From NCBI GenBank assembly GCA_963974645.1, contig CAXBEA010000004.1, positions 6,735 through 70,734 on the forward strand: DNA of 64,000 bases, read 5' to 3'. The notes beneath the pieces were generated by a model. That model saw only the letters and a program-made list of their open reading frames with translations, was not told the DNA's origin and searched no databases. This stretch comes from Motiliproteus sp963974645. GTDB taxonomy: Bacteria; Pseudomonadota; Gammaproteobacteria; Pseudomonadales; Balneatricaceae. Position numbers and translations under genes: made by a program. Below are positions 1-8,368 of this stretch, one piece after another (within the stretch, counting starts at the first letter, position 1; each line of letters starts with the position of its first letter).

Positions 1-937
1 AACGGCGATAACCAGAATTTGGAAATGGATTAAACGGAATCAAATTCAACTTGCAGGGTAGGTTTTTCAAAATCTTAACCAGCTCACGTGCATGCGCTGG
101 TTGATCGTTCACACCGTCAATCAAGGTATATTCAATCGTAACAACGCGTTTGTCGTTGCAACTGGCAAGATAACGCTGACCTGCAGCAATAACCTCTGCT
201 ATCGGATAGCGTTTATTCAACGGCACCAACTCACTACGGAGTTCGTCATTAGGGGCATGCAAAGAGATCGCCAAGGAAACATCGGTCACCTCGGCGAGTC
301 GGTCTATCGCCGGTACTAATCCTGCTGTACTCAAGGTTACCCGCCGTTTGGACAGCCCGTAAGCATTATCTTCCATCATCAGCGACATGGCATCGACGAC
401 CGGCTCAAAATTCATCAGCGGCTCCCCCATTCCCATCATCACCACATTAGTCACACGGCGAAGGTCTTCCGTCGTATCTACCGGACCATAGGACAAAATA
501 GCCACTCGAACCTGACCGATGATCTCCGCTGCAGTCAAATTCCGATTAAATCCTTGCTTACCTGTCGAACAAAAGCTGCAATCAAGCGAACAACCCACCT
601 GCGAGGAGACGCAGAGTGTTCGACGATCACCATCAGGAATCAACACGGCTTCCATCGAACTGCCGCCATCAACGCGTAATACCCACTTACGCGTACCGTC
701 TTTAGAAATCTCTTGATGAACAATCTCCGGTGGCCGGATCTCTGCTATCTCGCTTAGCTTACTACGCAACGCCTTACTGACGTTCGTCATCTCCTCAAAA
801 CTGCAGGCACCGTTTTGATGAATCCATTTTATTACCTGAGTCGCACGAAACTTTTTCTCGCCGATACTCTCGAAAAACCTCTCCATCTTGCTTTTCGACA
901 GGCCCAGCAGATTTATTTTTTCAGGCGTTTGTGTCAT
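1..937 (-). CDS. rlmN: 23S rRNA (adenine(2503)-C(2))-methyltransferase, 3' end cut off by the window
   Basis: Radical-SAM enzyme that methylates C2 of A2503 in 23S rRNA and A37 of some tRNAs. Translating the minus strand from the ATG at 937 gives about 312 residues starting MTQTPEKINLLGLSKSKMER. The radical-SAM cluster motif CSLDCSFC has its cysteines near residues 116, 120 and 123, and downstream blocks such as VVMMGMGEPLMNF and SLHAPNDELR are typical of RlmN. The frame stays open to base 1, so the last 60-80 residues (E. coli RlmN is 384 aa) lie outside. It follows ndk on the same strand with about 66 bases between them, as in Pseudomonas. Identification is from motifs and context. Confidence 0.96.
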   Translation of the reverse strand, partial: MTQTPEKINLLGLSKSKMERFFESIGEKKFRATQVIKWIHQNGACSFEEMTNVSKALRSKLSEIAEIRPPEIVHQEISKDGTRKWVLRVDGGSSMEAVLIPDGDRRTLCVSSQVGCSLDCSFCSTGKQGFNRNLTAAEIIGQVRVAILSYGPVDTTEDLRRVTNVVMMGMGEPLMNFEPVVDAMSLMMEDNAYGLSKRRVTLSTAGLVPAIDRLAEVTDVSLAISLHAPNDELRSELVPLNKRYPIAEVIAAGQRYLASCNDKRVVTIEYTLIDGVNDQPAHARELVKILKNLPCKLNLIPFNPFPNSGYRR

Positions 938-1003
938 GACACGAAAATCTCAACAAAAGAAAAAGCAGCGTGCAAAGGTTTTCCTTCGCACGCAAATACG
1001 CAA

Positions 1004-1411
1004 TTAACCGCCAAAGAAATATGCGATTTCCCGTGCAGCAGAAGCCGCCGAGTCAGAGCCGTGTACCGCGTTGGCATCGATTGACTCAGCAAAGTCTGCA
1101 CGAATAGTACCTGCCGCCGCCTCCTTAGGGTTGGTTGCGCCCATCAGATCACGATTTTTAACAATGGCATTTTCGCCTTCCAGCGCTTGGACCATCACTG
1201 GGCCCGACATCATGAATGTAACCAAAGCCTCAAAGAAAGGACGCCCCTTATGCTCTGCGTAAAATCCTTCTGCCAGTTCACGACTCAGAGTCAACATCTT
1301 GGCCTCAACAATCTTCAAGCCGTTAGTCTCGAAGCGACTGTAGATCTTACCAACCACATTCTTTGCAACAGCATCCGGCTTGATGATAGAAAGAGTACGT
1401 TCAATTGCCAT
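1004..1411 (-). CDS. ndk: Nucleoside diphosphate kinase
   Basis: Transfers the gamma phosphate of ATP to NDPs through a phosphohistidine, balancing NTP and dNTP pools in the cytosol. The 135-residue protein starts MAIERTLSIIKPDAV and carries the active-site block NAVHGSDS with the catalytic His at residue 117. The length is slightly below the 141-143 aa usual in enterobacteria but complete for the fold. A short purine-rich stretch (GGTG) lies about 7 bases before the ATG. The gene is upstream of rlmN on the same strand, the common pseudomonad order. Confidence 0.97.
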   Translation of the reverse strand: MAIERTLSIIKPDAVAKNVVGKIYSRFETNGLKIVEAKMLTLSRELAEGFYAEHKGRPFFEALVTFMMSGPVMVQALEGENAIVKNRDLMGATNPKEAAAGTIRADFAESIDANAVHGSDSAASAAREIAYFFGG

Positions 1412-1555
1412 GTAAATTCACCAATAGTTTGAGTGTAAAAACGGCTGATTATAATGGTCTGGCATGCGCTATGACAGCGCTATCTCAACAAAGGCAGCTT
1501 ATTCAAACTCGTCTAGACTGAGTCTGTAACCAAAAGCCGCAGAGGATGTCTATTT

Positions 1556-1897
1556 ATGCCAAATAGCCCTATAAGCCATATGCTCTTAGCCTGGCAGCAA
1601 CACACGGTAAAACATCTGCCGCAGGTCAATTACGAAATTGCTGTCAACAGAGAAGATGTCATAAAGCTTGAAGCCATAGCCGAGCTATACCAGCTCCCAC
1701 TGGATGACATCATCGCCAATCTTGTCAGTTGCGCACTGAAAGAAGCTGAACAAAAAATGCCCTATATTCAAGGTCAAAAAATAATTCGAATGGAAGAGGG
1801 AGATCCCGTATATGAAGATATTGGAGCAACCCCAAAATACTTAAAAATCAAACAGCGTATCGAGCAACTGCACATGAAGCAAACCGGTCAGGAGTAA
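1556..1897 (+). CDS. Small conserved hypothetical protein
   Basis: A 113-residue cytosolic protein without signal peptide or membrane segment. Residues 30-75 are predicted mostly helical (EDVIKLEAIAELYQLPLDDI), and a charged C-terminal helix ends in LHMKQTGQE. AGAGG lies about 7 bases before the ATG, supporting this start. It resembles the small proteins found beside ndk/rlmN in pseudomonads, some of which carry unsupported 'pili tip component' names; I assign no function. It is divergent from ndk and convergent with the comEA-like gene. Confidence 0.7.
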   Translation: MPNSPISHMLLAWQQHTVKHLPQVNYEIAVNREDVIKLEAIAELYQLPLDDIIANLVSCALKEAEQKMPYIQGQKIIRMEEGDPVYEDIGATPKYLKIKQRIEQLHMKQTGQE

Positions 1898-1968
1898 CAT
1901 CTCTATTTGAGATAACAAAATGAAGCCTCTCACAGCGACTACAATTAAGCTTGGTACTCCAAATAAAA

Positions 1969-1990
1969 ACGGGGCCTTATCCGGCCCCGT
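1969..1990 (-). terminator. Rho-independent terminator of the comEA-like gene
   Basis: An 8-bp perfect stem (ACGGGGCC / GGCCCCGT) with a 6-base loop. On the minus strand it is followed by GTTTTTATTT, so it ends transcripts of the comEA-like gene and may also block read-through from the convergent small gene. Confidence 0.85.
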
Positions 1991-2024
1991 CTATCCATCA
2001 GCAAGCATAGTTACCTTCGAACTA

Positions 2025-2309
2025 TCATTTTTTCACGACAGCTTCAGGAAAAGTAACTTGCAACACATCTCGGTTACGTCCTATCAATGCCTGACCAACA
2101 CCCTTAACAGCCAGCAACTGATCAACTGTTTGAAAAGGTCCGTGCAACTCTCTATAACGAACAATCTCCTGTGCTTTTACTAGGCCGATTCCATTCAGCC
2201 CCTGTGCCATCTGCTCTGCGGATGCCCGATTAATATCTATAGCCGCCACAGCCTGTAACGACAGCCCCAGCAGCAGACCGAGCAATCCAGCTTTAATCCC
2301 TTTTATCAT
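2025..2309 (-). CDS. ComEA-like helix-hairpin-helix protein, exported
   Basis: About 94 residues: an N-terminal signal peptide (hydrophobic GLLGLLLGLSLQAVA) then a ComEA-type double helix-hairpin-helix domain with the block INRASAEQMAQGLNGIGLVKA and a second hairpin AVKGVGQALIGRN. Such domains bind DNA without sequence specificity, and ComEA-family periplasmic proteins can retain incoming DNA during transformation. The frame could open at GTG 2315, but ATG 2309 has GGAG 7 bases upstream and is preferred. No other competence genes are nearby apart from a broken tfoX-like gene at 32766-33079, so a role in DNA uptake is inference. Confidence 0.85.
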   Translation of the reverse strand: MIKGIKAGLLGLLLGLSLQAVAAIDINRASAEQMAQGLNGIGLVKAQEIVRYRELHGPFQTVDQLLAVKGVGQALIGRNRDVLQVTFPEAVVKK

Positions 2310-2380
2310 TGTCACACTCCTTGTGTAAAAATTTATTTATATATAAATCAATACTCATCCATTAGGGATGAATATTCAGC

Positions 2381-3100
2381 TTAGCCCATGTCTTGGATTT
2401 CCGCCAAGAGCTGCTGCAAAATTTTGCACGGATCAATCGCCTGGGTAATCGGCCTTCCTATCACCAAGTAATCACTTCCCGCCGCTACAGCCATAGCCGG
2501 GGTCATTATTCGCCGCTGATCTCCAGCATCCGATCCGGTGGGCCGAATTCCTGGGGTCACTAATGTAAACGTTTCGCCTAACTGCGCTCTCAACAACGCC
2601 GACTCCTGTGCAGAACAGACCACACCATCCATACCACTCTGCTGTGCAAGTAAAGCAAGCCGCTGAACCTGATCTTGCGGATCAATCTCCAACCCGATTT
2701 GTAGCAGATCCTCCGCAGCCATACTGGTAAGCACCGTCACAGCAATTAGCAGCGGTTTCTTCCCGGCAGTTTTTTCCAGCTCATTCCTTGCTGCCTCCAT
2801 CATTTTGCGTCCACCCGAGGCATGCACGTTTACCATCCACACGCCCATCTCTGCCGCTGCGGCAACAGCCTTAGCCGTGGTGTTGGGAATATCATGAAAC
2901 TTCAGGTCTAAAAAAACTTCAAAACCCAACCGCTGCAGCGACTCTACAACCGCTGGCCCACTTCGGGTAAACAACTCTTTGCCAACTTTAACCCGACATA
3001 ACGAAGGGTTGAGTTGCGACGCCATCACCAAAGCCTGATCCATAGAAGGAAAATCCAGCGCCACTACAATGCGAGATAGCGCTTGAGATTGTTCTGACAT
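2381..3100 (-). CDS. pyrF: Orotidine 5'-phosphate decarboxylase
   Basis: Last step of de novo UMP synthesis: OMP to UMP plus CO2. The 239-residue TIM-barrel protein carries DLKFHDIPNT with the catalytic Asp65, Lys67 and Asp70, and the phosphate-binding block VTPGIRPTGSDAGDQ. Length is as expected (E. coli 245 aa). In relatives pyrF often follows lapA-lapB; here lapB is absent and a terminator separates lapA from pyrF, so pyrF probably has its own promoter. Confidence 0.97.
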   Translation of the reverse strand: MSEQSQALSRIVVALDFPSMDQALVMASQLNPSLCRVKVGKELFTRSGPAVVESLQRLGFEVFLDLKFHDIPNTTAKAVAAAAEMGVWMVNVHASGGRKMMEAARNELEKTAGKKPLLIAVTVLTSMAAEDLLQIGLEIDPQDQVQRLALLAQQSGMDGVVCSAQESALLRAQLGETFTLVTPGIRPTGSDAGDQRRIMTPAMAVAAGSDYLVIGRPITQAIDPCKILQQLLAEIQDMG

Positions 3101-3113
3101 ATTGACTCCAAAT

Positions 3114-3137
3114 AAAAAAAGAAGTCACCAGGACTTC
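3114..3137 (-). terminator. Rho-independent terminator between lapA and pyrF
   Basis: A 6-bp stem GAAGTC/GACTTC with a 5-base loop, followed on the minus strand by seven T residues. It lies just before pyrF and would stop transcription coming from ihfB-lapA. Confidence 0.75.
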
Positions 3138-3236
3138 ATTTGCTACCAAGAACTAGAACCAGCCCCACTGTCGCTTTAGATTGATAACCAAGCGAAGTGA
3201 GATTTCAAAAAGATAGCGGACCGAATAGTCGCCAAA

Positions 3237-3266
3237 CTACTTTCCGACACAAGCACCGGAAAGTAG
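3237..3266. repeat. Perfect 10-bp inverted repeat downstream of lapA
   Basis: CTACTTTCCG and CGGAAAGTAG flank a 10-base spacer, 15 bases after the lapA stop codon. There is no T-tract on either side, so it may stabilise the lapA mRNA end or bind a protein rather than act as a simple terminator. Confidence 0.7.
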
Positions 3267-3281
3267 CCAGAACAGTCTTGA

Positions 3282-3587
3282 TTATTGTGATGACTTAAGT
3301 TGAAGTGCCTTGAGCTGGTCTAACTCTCTTTCAGAATGACTTGCAGCCCGACGCGCATGCCGTAATCGAGCTTTCATCACTAGTAGGGTAACGCCAGCAA
3401 CGATCAAGCTTAATACAACCCCCGACAAGAAACTTAATACCAGCCAACGTGACACACTGGCTTCTGGTAGCTGTATAAACACCAGATCTATGGCTATTTG
3501 TTGCTGGTTATTTACCGTCAACAACACACCTGCTAACAGCATCACCATCGCAATGATGATGATAAATATAATTTTCAGTATCCGCAC
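3282..3587 (-). CDS. lapA: Lipopolysaccharide assembly protein A domain protein
   Basis: A 101-residue inner-membrane protein with two transmembrane helices (about residues 4-25 and 44-70) and a charged cytosolic C-terminal helix (HARRAASHSERELDQ), the layout of the LapA/DUF1049 family. In E. coli LapA works with LapB to control LpxC turnover and so LPS synthesis. It lies 31 bases after ihfB, as in relatives, but lapB, normally next, is not present. It could therefore act with a LapB encoded elsewhere. Confidence 0.88.
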   Translation of the reverse strand: MRILKIIFIIIIAMVMLLAGVLLTVNNQQQIAIDLVFIQLPEASVSRWLVLSFLSGVVLSLIVAGVTLLVMKARLRHARRAASHSERELDQLKALQLKSSQ

Positions 3588-3618
3588 AGGCCACTCCCTT
3601 TGCTATAGCGCCGCGCCA

Positions 3619-3915
3619 TTAAGGAAAACGCTTTAAGCTTTCGTTTACCTGCTCACGCAGCTCTTTACCAGGTTTAAAATGAGGCACATGCTTCGCATCC
3701 AGCTCAACCGACTCACCTGTTTTTGGATTCCGACCTACTCTAGGCGCTCTAAAATGAAGCGAAAAACTACCAAAGCCTCTAATCTCTATTCGCTCTCCCT
3801 GAGCAAGCGAATCGGTCATATGATCCAACATTGTTTTGATGGCCAACTCCACATCCTTAACAGACAGATCTTCATGCCTATTAATCAAACGTTCAATCAG
3901 TTCTGACTTTGTCAT
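3619..3915 (-). CDS. ihfB: Integration host factor subunit beta
   Basis: DNA-bending nucleoid protein that pairs with IhfA. The open frame begins at 3948, but the family start is MTKSELIERL at ATG 3915, giving 98 residues. The DNA-binding arm block RGFGSFSLHFRAPRVGRNP with the intercalating proline is present, and the C-terminus is PGKELREQVN. In most gammaproteobacteria ihfB directly follows rpsA; here the upstream neighbour is cmk with a 325-base gap. Confidence 0.97.
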   Translation of the reverse strand: MTKSELIERLINRHEDLSVKDVELAIKTMLDHMTDSLAQGERIEIRGFGSFSLHFRAPRVGRNPKTGESVELDAKHVPHFKPGKELREQVNESLKRFP

Positions 3916-4240
3916 GATATCCCTCATTCTAAGCACTGCCACTAACATCTGATCCTGGCAACAAGCAAAATCATGGCTCCGATAAAAGCCTTGAACTCAC
4001 TCGCTACTGATCAACAGAACTAGTAGCAATATAGTCTTGGCGACCACCTAATGATCCATCTAACGCTTACGTTGAGGCATTAAATAGAGCCGCCAAACCT
4101 AACACTGCAATCCAATTGATTATTAACAGAAAAACTCTATATCTATTTTTACCATGAGTATAGACGTAGATTTTGATTTCAACTTAGAGATGCCTGTTAA
4201 TTGATTAAATATGCAGCAAACTCGCAACCAAAAGGAGGCC
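3916..4240. other. 325-base gap where rpsA would be expected
   Basis: AT-rich DNA between cmk and ihfB. No open frame, S1 repeat or recognisable remnant of ribosomal protein S1 is visible on either strand. A purine-rich AAAGGAGGCC at 4230-4239 is on the wrong strand to serve a minus-strand gene. The ihfB promoter probably lies here, but I cannot pick out a convincing -35/-10 pair. Confidence 0.6.
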
Positions 4241-4921
4241 TCAGGCTGGGATCAACTTCCGAATAATCTCTACTACTTGAGTAACACTCAAATCGGTACT
4301 ATCAACTACCAGCGCATCAGTTGCAGGCTTAAGAGGTGAGGCTGTGCGTTCAGTATCGCGCGCATCTCGCTCTTGAACATCATGCAATATATCAACAAGA
4401 TTAGCATCAAACCCTTTAGCTAACAATTGGTTATAACGTCTATTAGCCCTCTCCTCGGCACTCGCGGTCAAAAACACCTTAACCTGAGCCTCGGGAAAAA
4501 CAACGGTTCCCATATCCCGACCATCAGCAACCAAACCCGGTAGTTGAGAAAAATTACGCTGCCTATTTAGCAATGCCGCACGCACAGGCACTACAGCTGC
4601 AACAAGCGATGCTGAGCGCCCAGCCTCTTCGGTGCGTATTTCAAGACTGACGTCGTCACCCTCGAGAACAACCTGAACCGCATCACTCTCATCGACAACC
4701 TGAAAACGAACATCCAACTTTTCCGCCAACTCAGCCAGAGCACTCTCATCTTTAAGATCAACACCATGACGAAAAGCCGCTAAGCCGAGAACTCGATAAA
4801 GGGCTCCACTATCGAGCAGCCTTAAGCCAAACTCAGCAGCCAGACGCTTGGCAATGGTACCTTTACCAGAACCGCTAGGGCCATCGATTGTAATAACTAA
4901 AGGGCGACCATCTTTCATCAC
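4241..4921 (-). CDS. cmk: Cytidylate kinase
   Basis: Phosphorylates CMP and dCMP using ATP. The 226-residue protein has a P-loop GPSGSGKGT at residues 14-22 and the CMP-binding block LVADGRDMGTVVFP, followed by the arginine-rich lid region EERANRRYNQ and RDARDTERTASPL. Length matches the family (E. coli 227). Its ATG overlaps the tyrA-aroA stop by four bases, indicating translational coupling in one operon. Confidence 0.97.
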   Translation of the reverse strand: MMKDGRPLVITIDGPSGSGKGTIAKRLAAEFGLRLLDSGALYRVLGLAAFRHGVDLKDESALAELAEKLDVRFQVVDESDAVQVVLEGDDVSLEIRTEEAGRSASLVAAVVPVRAALLNRQRNFSQLPGLVADGRDMGTVVFPEAQVKVFLTASAEERANRRYNQLLAKGFDANLVDILHDVQERDARDTERTASPLKPATDALVVDSTDLSVTQVVEIIRKLIPA

Positions 4922-7128
4922 TTAGATCCAGCTTGTATTTTCAACCCGACCTGCTTGGCAAGTTCGACGAAATTAGGGAACGATGTTGCTACATTGGCGC
5001 AGTCATCCACCACAATTTCACCCGCTGCACGCAAGGCTGCAATTGCAAACGACATGGCTATCCGATGATCACCCAGACTATCGACACGGCCTCCTTGAAT
5101 TATTCCTCCCTGGATGATTGCGCCATCGGGCGTGCCTTGAATAGAAACACCCAGTGTAGAGAGACCATCCACCATGGCCTGAATCCTATCGCTCTCCTTG
5201 ACCCGAAGCTCCCCAGCACCCGTTAGCAGCGTAGTTCCTTCGGCACAAGCCGCTGCGATAAAGATCGCAGGAAACTCATCAATCGCCAACGGCACTTGAT
5301 CTTCAGGAATATTAATTCCTTTGAGCTCAGCATAACGCACACGAATATCGGCAACCGGCTCGCCACCCACATCTCGCTCATTGGTCAATTCAATATCCCC
5401 ACCCATCGCTTTGAGGATATTGATCACGCCGATCCGAGTAGGATTAATGCCTACATGCTCGAGCAATAGATCCGAACCCGGTGCAATAGAGCCCGCCACT
5501 AGAAAGAATGTGGCCGAAGAGATATCAGCGGGAACATCGATATGCGCCGCAGTCATTTTGCCGCCACCGATGACGCGTGCTGTAGCCCCCTGCCTTGTGA
5601 CCGGGTAGCCGAAACCAGTTAACATTCGCTCGGTATGATCACGCGTCGGTGCAGGCTCGGTAACAGCGGTTTCACCTTCGCTATAGAGTCCAGCAAACAA
5701 CACACAGGATTTAACCTGAGCACTGGCCATCGGCATCCTATAGTCGATACCCTGTAACCGCTGACCACCTACAATTTTCACTGGAGGACACCCCCCCTCA
5801 CCGGTTGTAATCTGTGCCCCCATCAATCGCAGCGGTTGAGCCACTCGCTCCATGGGTCGCTTGTTTAGCGACTCATCACCAATCAACTCACTGTCGAAGG
5901 CCTGACCTGCCAGCAGCCCGGAAAACAGGCGCATCGCGGTGCCAGAGTTACCCATATACAGAGGTCCGGCAGCGGCTTTGAGACCATGCATGCCCACGCC
6001 ATGAATACGTACCCGCCCCTGAGCCGGACCCTCGATCACCACCCCCATATCCCTAAAGGCCTGCAGTGTCGCCATCGCATCCTCACCTTCGAGAAACCCT
6101 TCGACCTCGGTAACACCTTCAGATAACGCACCGAGCATGATGGAACGATGAGAGATCGACTTGTCTCCGGCAACCCGGATCTGGCCCTGAACCCGTCCAC
6201 CGGGCTGAATCTTAAAAATAACGTTTTCGTTCATGGGTAATGAGTACGCTGTTCCAGAAAGAATTTTAGTAAAATGATCGCGGGCTGACTTAGCTCGGGT
6301 AAACACCCCCAGCAACGTCTCACCGTCAGCCTGATCGATAGCTTGACGCAAACGAGCAACCCCTGCAGTAAACTCATCGAGTACTTTAAGGGTCGCCCCT
6401 CGATTGGCCAAAAAAATATCGTGCCACATCATCGGATCGCTGGCAGCAATCCGAGTAAAATCGCGAAACCCACCTGCCGCATAGCGAAAAATATCTCGAT
6501 TTTCACGGTCATTGGCCAGTGTATCGACCAAGGAGAAAGCCAACAGGTGCGGCAAGTGGCTGGTCGCCGCCAACACCTCATCGTGACGCTGCACCTCCAT
6601 ATGGTGAACCTCAGCGCCGAGCTGGCCCCACAAGTCATGCACCACACGCAGTGCATGACGATCCGTTTCCGCCAACGGCGTCAAAATAACTTTATGACGC
6701 TCAAACAGATCAGATTTTGATGCGGCTACGCCACTTTTTTCCGAACCGGCTATCGGGTGTCCCGGAATAAACATCGGCGGAACCTCGCCGAAAACCTGCC
6801 TGGCAGCTTCGACCACATTGCCCTTGGCGCTACCAACATCGGTGACTACTGTATGCGGGTTAAGCCAAGGGCTGATCGTGGCCATGACCCGCTCCATCGC
6901 CTTGACCGGAACCGCCAGCATCACCACGTCAGCCTGTTCAACGGCGTGGCGAAGATCCTCAGCAACTTCGTCGATGATCCCCAGGCGCAACCCTTCGCTC
7001 AACTCGCCCCGATTCAGGTCATAACCGATGACCGTAGCGCAGCCACCCCGTTGCTTCAAACCTAAGGCAAAAGAGCCTCCGATCAGCCCGAGACCGATCA
7101 CCAGCAGCCGATCAACAACTTTGCTCAT
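4918..7128 (-). CDS. tyrA-aroA: Fused prephenate dehydrogenase / EPSP synthase
   Basis: One 736-residue chain carries two aromatic-pathway enzymes. Residues 1 to about 295 are prephenate dehydrogenase with the NAD loop GLGLIGGS at 12-19 and HPIAGSEKSG. From residue 299 (internal MNENVIFK) runs a complete EPSP synthase: AGDKSISHRS, GNSGTAMRLFSG, DEFPAIFIAAACAEG and RVKESDRI. The fusion is known in pseudomonads and relatives. Prephenate dehydrogenase makes 4-hydroxyphenylpyruvate for tyrosine; AroA joins PEP to shikimate 3-phosphate. It sits between pheA and cmk; hisC, which often precedes tyrA, is absent. The internal Met at 299 could allow a separate AroA, but I see no strong ribosome site there. 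Confidence 0.96.
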   Translation of the reverse strand: MSKVVDRLLVIGLGLIGGSFALGLKQRGGCATVIGYDLNRGELSEGLRLGIIDEVAEDLRHAVEQADVVMLAVPVKAMERVMATISPWLNPHTVVTDVGSAKGNVVEAARQVFGEVPPMFIPGHPIAGSEKSGVAASKSDLFERHKVILTPLAETDRHALRVVHDLWGQLGAEVHHMEVQRHDEVLAATSHLPHLLAFSLVDTLANDRENRDIFRYAAGGFRDFTRIAASDPMMWHDIFLANRGATLKVLDEFTAGVARLRQAIDQADGETLLGVFTRAKSARDHFTKILSGTAYSLPMNENVIFKIQPGGRVQGQIRVAGDKSISHRSIMLGALSEGVTEVEGFLEGEDAMATLQAFRDMGVVIEGPAQGRVRIHGVGMHGLKAAAGPLYMGNSGTAMRLFSGLLAGQAFDSELIGDESLNKRPMERVAQPLRLMGAQITTGEGGCPPVKIVGGQRLQGIDYRMPMASAQVKSCVLFAGLYSEGETAVTEPAPTRDHTERMLTGFGYPVTRQGATARVIGGGKMTAAHIDVPADISSATFFLVAGSIAPGSDLLLEHVGINPTRIGVINILKAMGGDIELTNERDVGGEPVADIRVRYAELKGINIPEDQVPLAIDEFPAIFIAAACAEGTTLLTGAGELRVKESDRIQAMVDGLSTLGVSIQGTPDGAIIQGGIIQGGRVDSLGDHRIAMSFAIAALRAAGEIVVDDCANVATSFPNFVELAKQVGLKIQAGSK

Positions 7129-7261
7129 CGAGCCAGAACCCCACAGGAGCTAGAGCCAACCAGATTCAAATCGAAAAAAACGCTCTCAGGAACACTGACG
7201 CAACGCTGCATTTCAGTATCAAAACCCATGCCTACCTCTTCCGATCGTCCATCGCATCCAG

Positions 7262-8368
7262 CTACAGCACCGCCTGTGGATAGGATCCCAGCAACTTCAA
7301 CTCCAGCGCCTCATCCGCAAGCTCTTTCATCACCGCCTGAATAGGCGCATCTTTGAAGTGCCCTTCACAATCGATATAGAAGATATAGCCCCAGGTTGCA
7401 GTACCCGATGGACGTGTTTCCAGCCGTGTCAGACTGATGCCATGCCGATGGAAAGGTTCTAGGAGATGGTAGAGCGCACCCGGCTTATTACGCGCAGAGA
7501 TCAGCATCGAGGTTTTATCCTTGCCACTGGGACCGCTCAACGGGTGACCGACAACAAGAAATCGGGTGGTATTATCCGGCTGATCTTCGATAGTCTCGGC
7601 AACGATTTTGAGCTGGTAGAGCTCGGCTGCCATCTCTCCTGCGATGGCTACCGCATTCTGACCTTTTTCAGCTGCGGCACGTTTTGCCGCTTCGGCATTG
7701 CTGCTCACGGCAATCCGCTCTACCGTGGGGTAGCGGGCATCTAGCCAGCGGCGACATTGCGCCAGCGATTGCTGATGCGAATATATTTTGCTCACTGCAT
7801 CAAGATCGACGCCCTCAGCCGCCAGCAGGTGCTGATGAATCCGCAGTTCAACCTCACCACAGATTTTCAGGTCTGACTGACGAAACATATCCAGGGTGTG
7901 ATGCACCATCCCCTCAGTCGAGTTTTCAATCGGTACCACACCATAGTGCGCCGCTTGAGACTCTACCTCGCGGAACACCTCATCGATCGATGCCAGCGGC
8001 ATACTGATCACTGAACTACCAAAGTGCTTGAAAGCGGCGGCCTGGGTAAAGGTGCCCTCAGGCCCCAGAAAAGCGATATGCATCGGCTGTTCAAGCGCCA
8101 GACAGGAGGACATAATCTGGCGAAATATTCGAGCGACCTCCTCATCCTCTAGGGGGCCAGGATTACGCGCCATGATCTGCCGCAAGACCTGAGCTTCCCG
8201 CTCGGGGCGATAGAATACCGCAGGCTGCGCTGACTCAGAGTAGGCCTGCTTGGCCTCAGCCACCCGCTGAGCACAGCTCGCTCGTTGACTGACCAGATTC
8301 AGGATCTGCAGATCAACCGCGTCGATCTCCTCACGCAACAGCGCTAATTTCTGATCAAGTTTACTCAT
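7262..8368 (-). CDS. pheA: Bifunctional chorismate mutase / prephenate dehydratase (P-protein)
   Basis: Makes phenylpyruvate from chorismate. Residues 1-95 are an AroQ-type chorismate mutase helix bundle (LREEIDAVDLQILNLVSQRA). The dehydratase follows (FLGPEGTFTQAAAFKHFG, VVPIENSTEGMV), and a C-terminal ACT domain has LTRLETRPSG, the phenylalanine feedback site. The frame opens at 8383, but the family start MSKLDQKLA is ATG 8368, giving 368 residues. That ATG overlaps the last codons and stop of gyrA by 8 bases, so translation is probably coupled. The serC gene that usually lies between them is missing. Confidence 0.95.
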   Translation of the reverse strand: MSKLDQKLALLREEIDAVDLQILNLVSQRASCAQRVAEAKQAYSESAQPAVFYRPEREAQVLRQIMARNPGPLEDEEVARIFRQIMSSCLALEQPMHIAFLGPEGTFTQAAAFKHFGSSVISMPLASIDEVFREVESQAAHYGVVPIENSTEGMVHHTLDMFRQSDLKICGEVELRIHQHLLAAEGVDLDAVSKIYSHQQSLAQCRRWLDARYPTVERIAVSSNAEAAKRAAAEKGQNAVAIAGEMAAELYQLKIVAETIEDQPDNTTRFLVVGHPLSGPSGKDKTSMLISARNKPGALYHLLEPFHRHGISLTRLETRPSGTATWGYIFYIDCEGHFKDAPIQAVMKELADEALELKLLGSYPQAVL

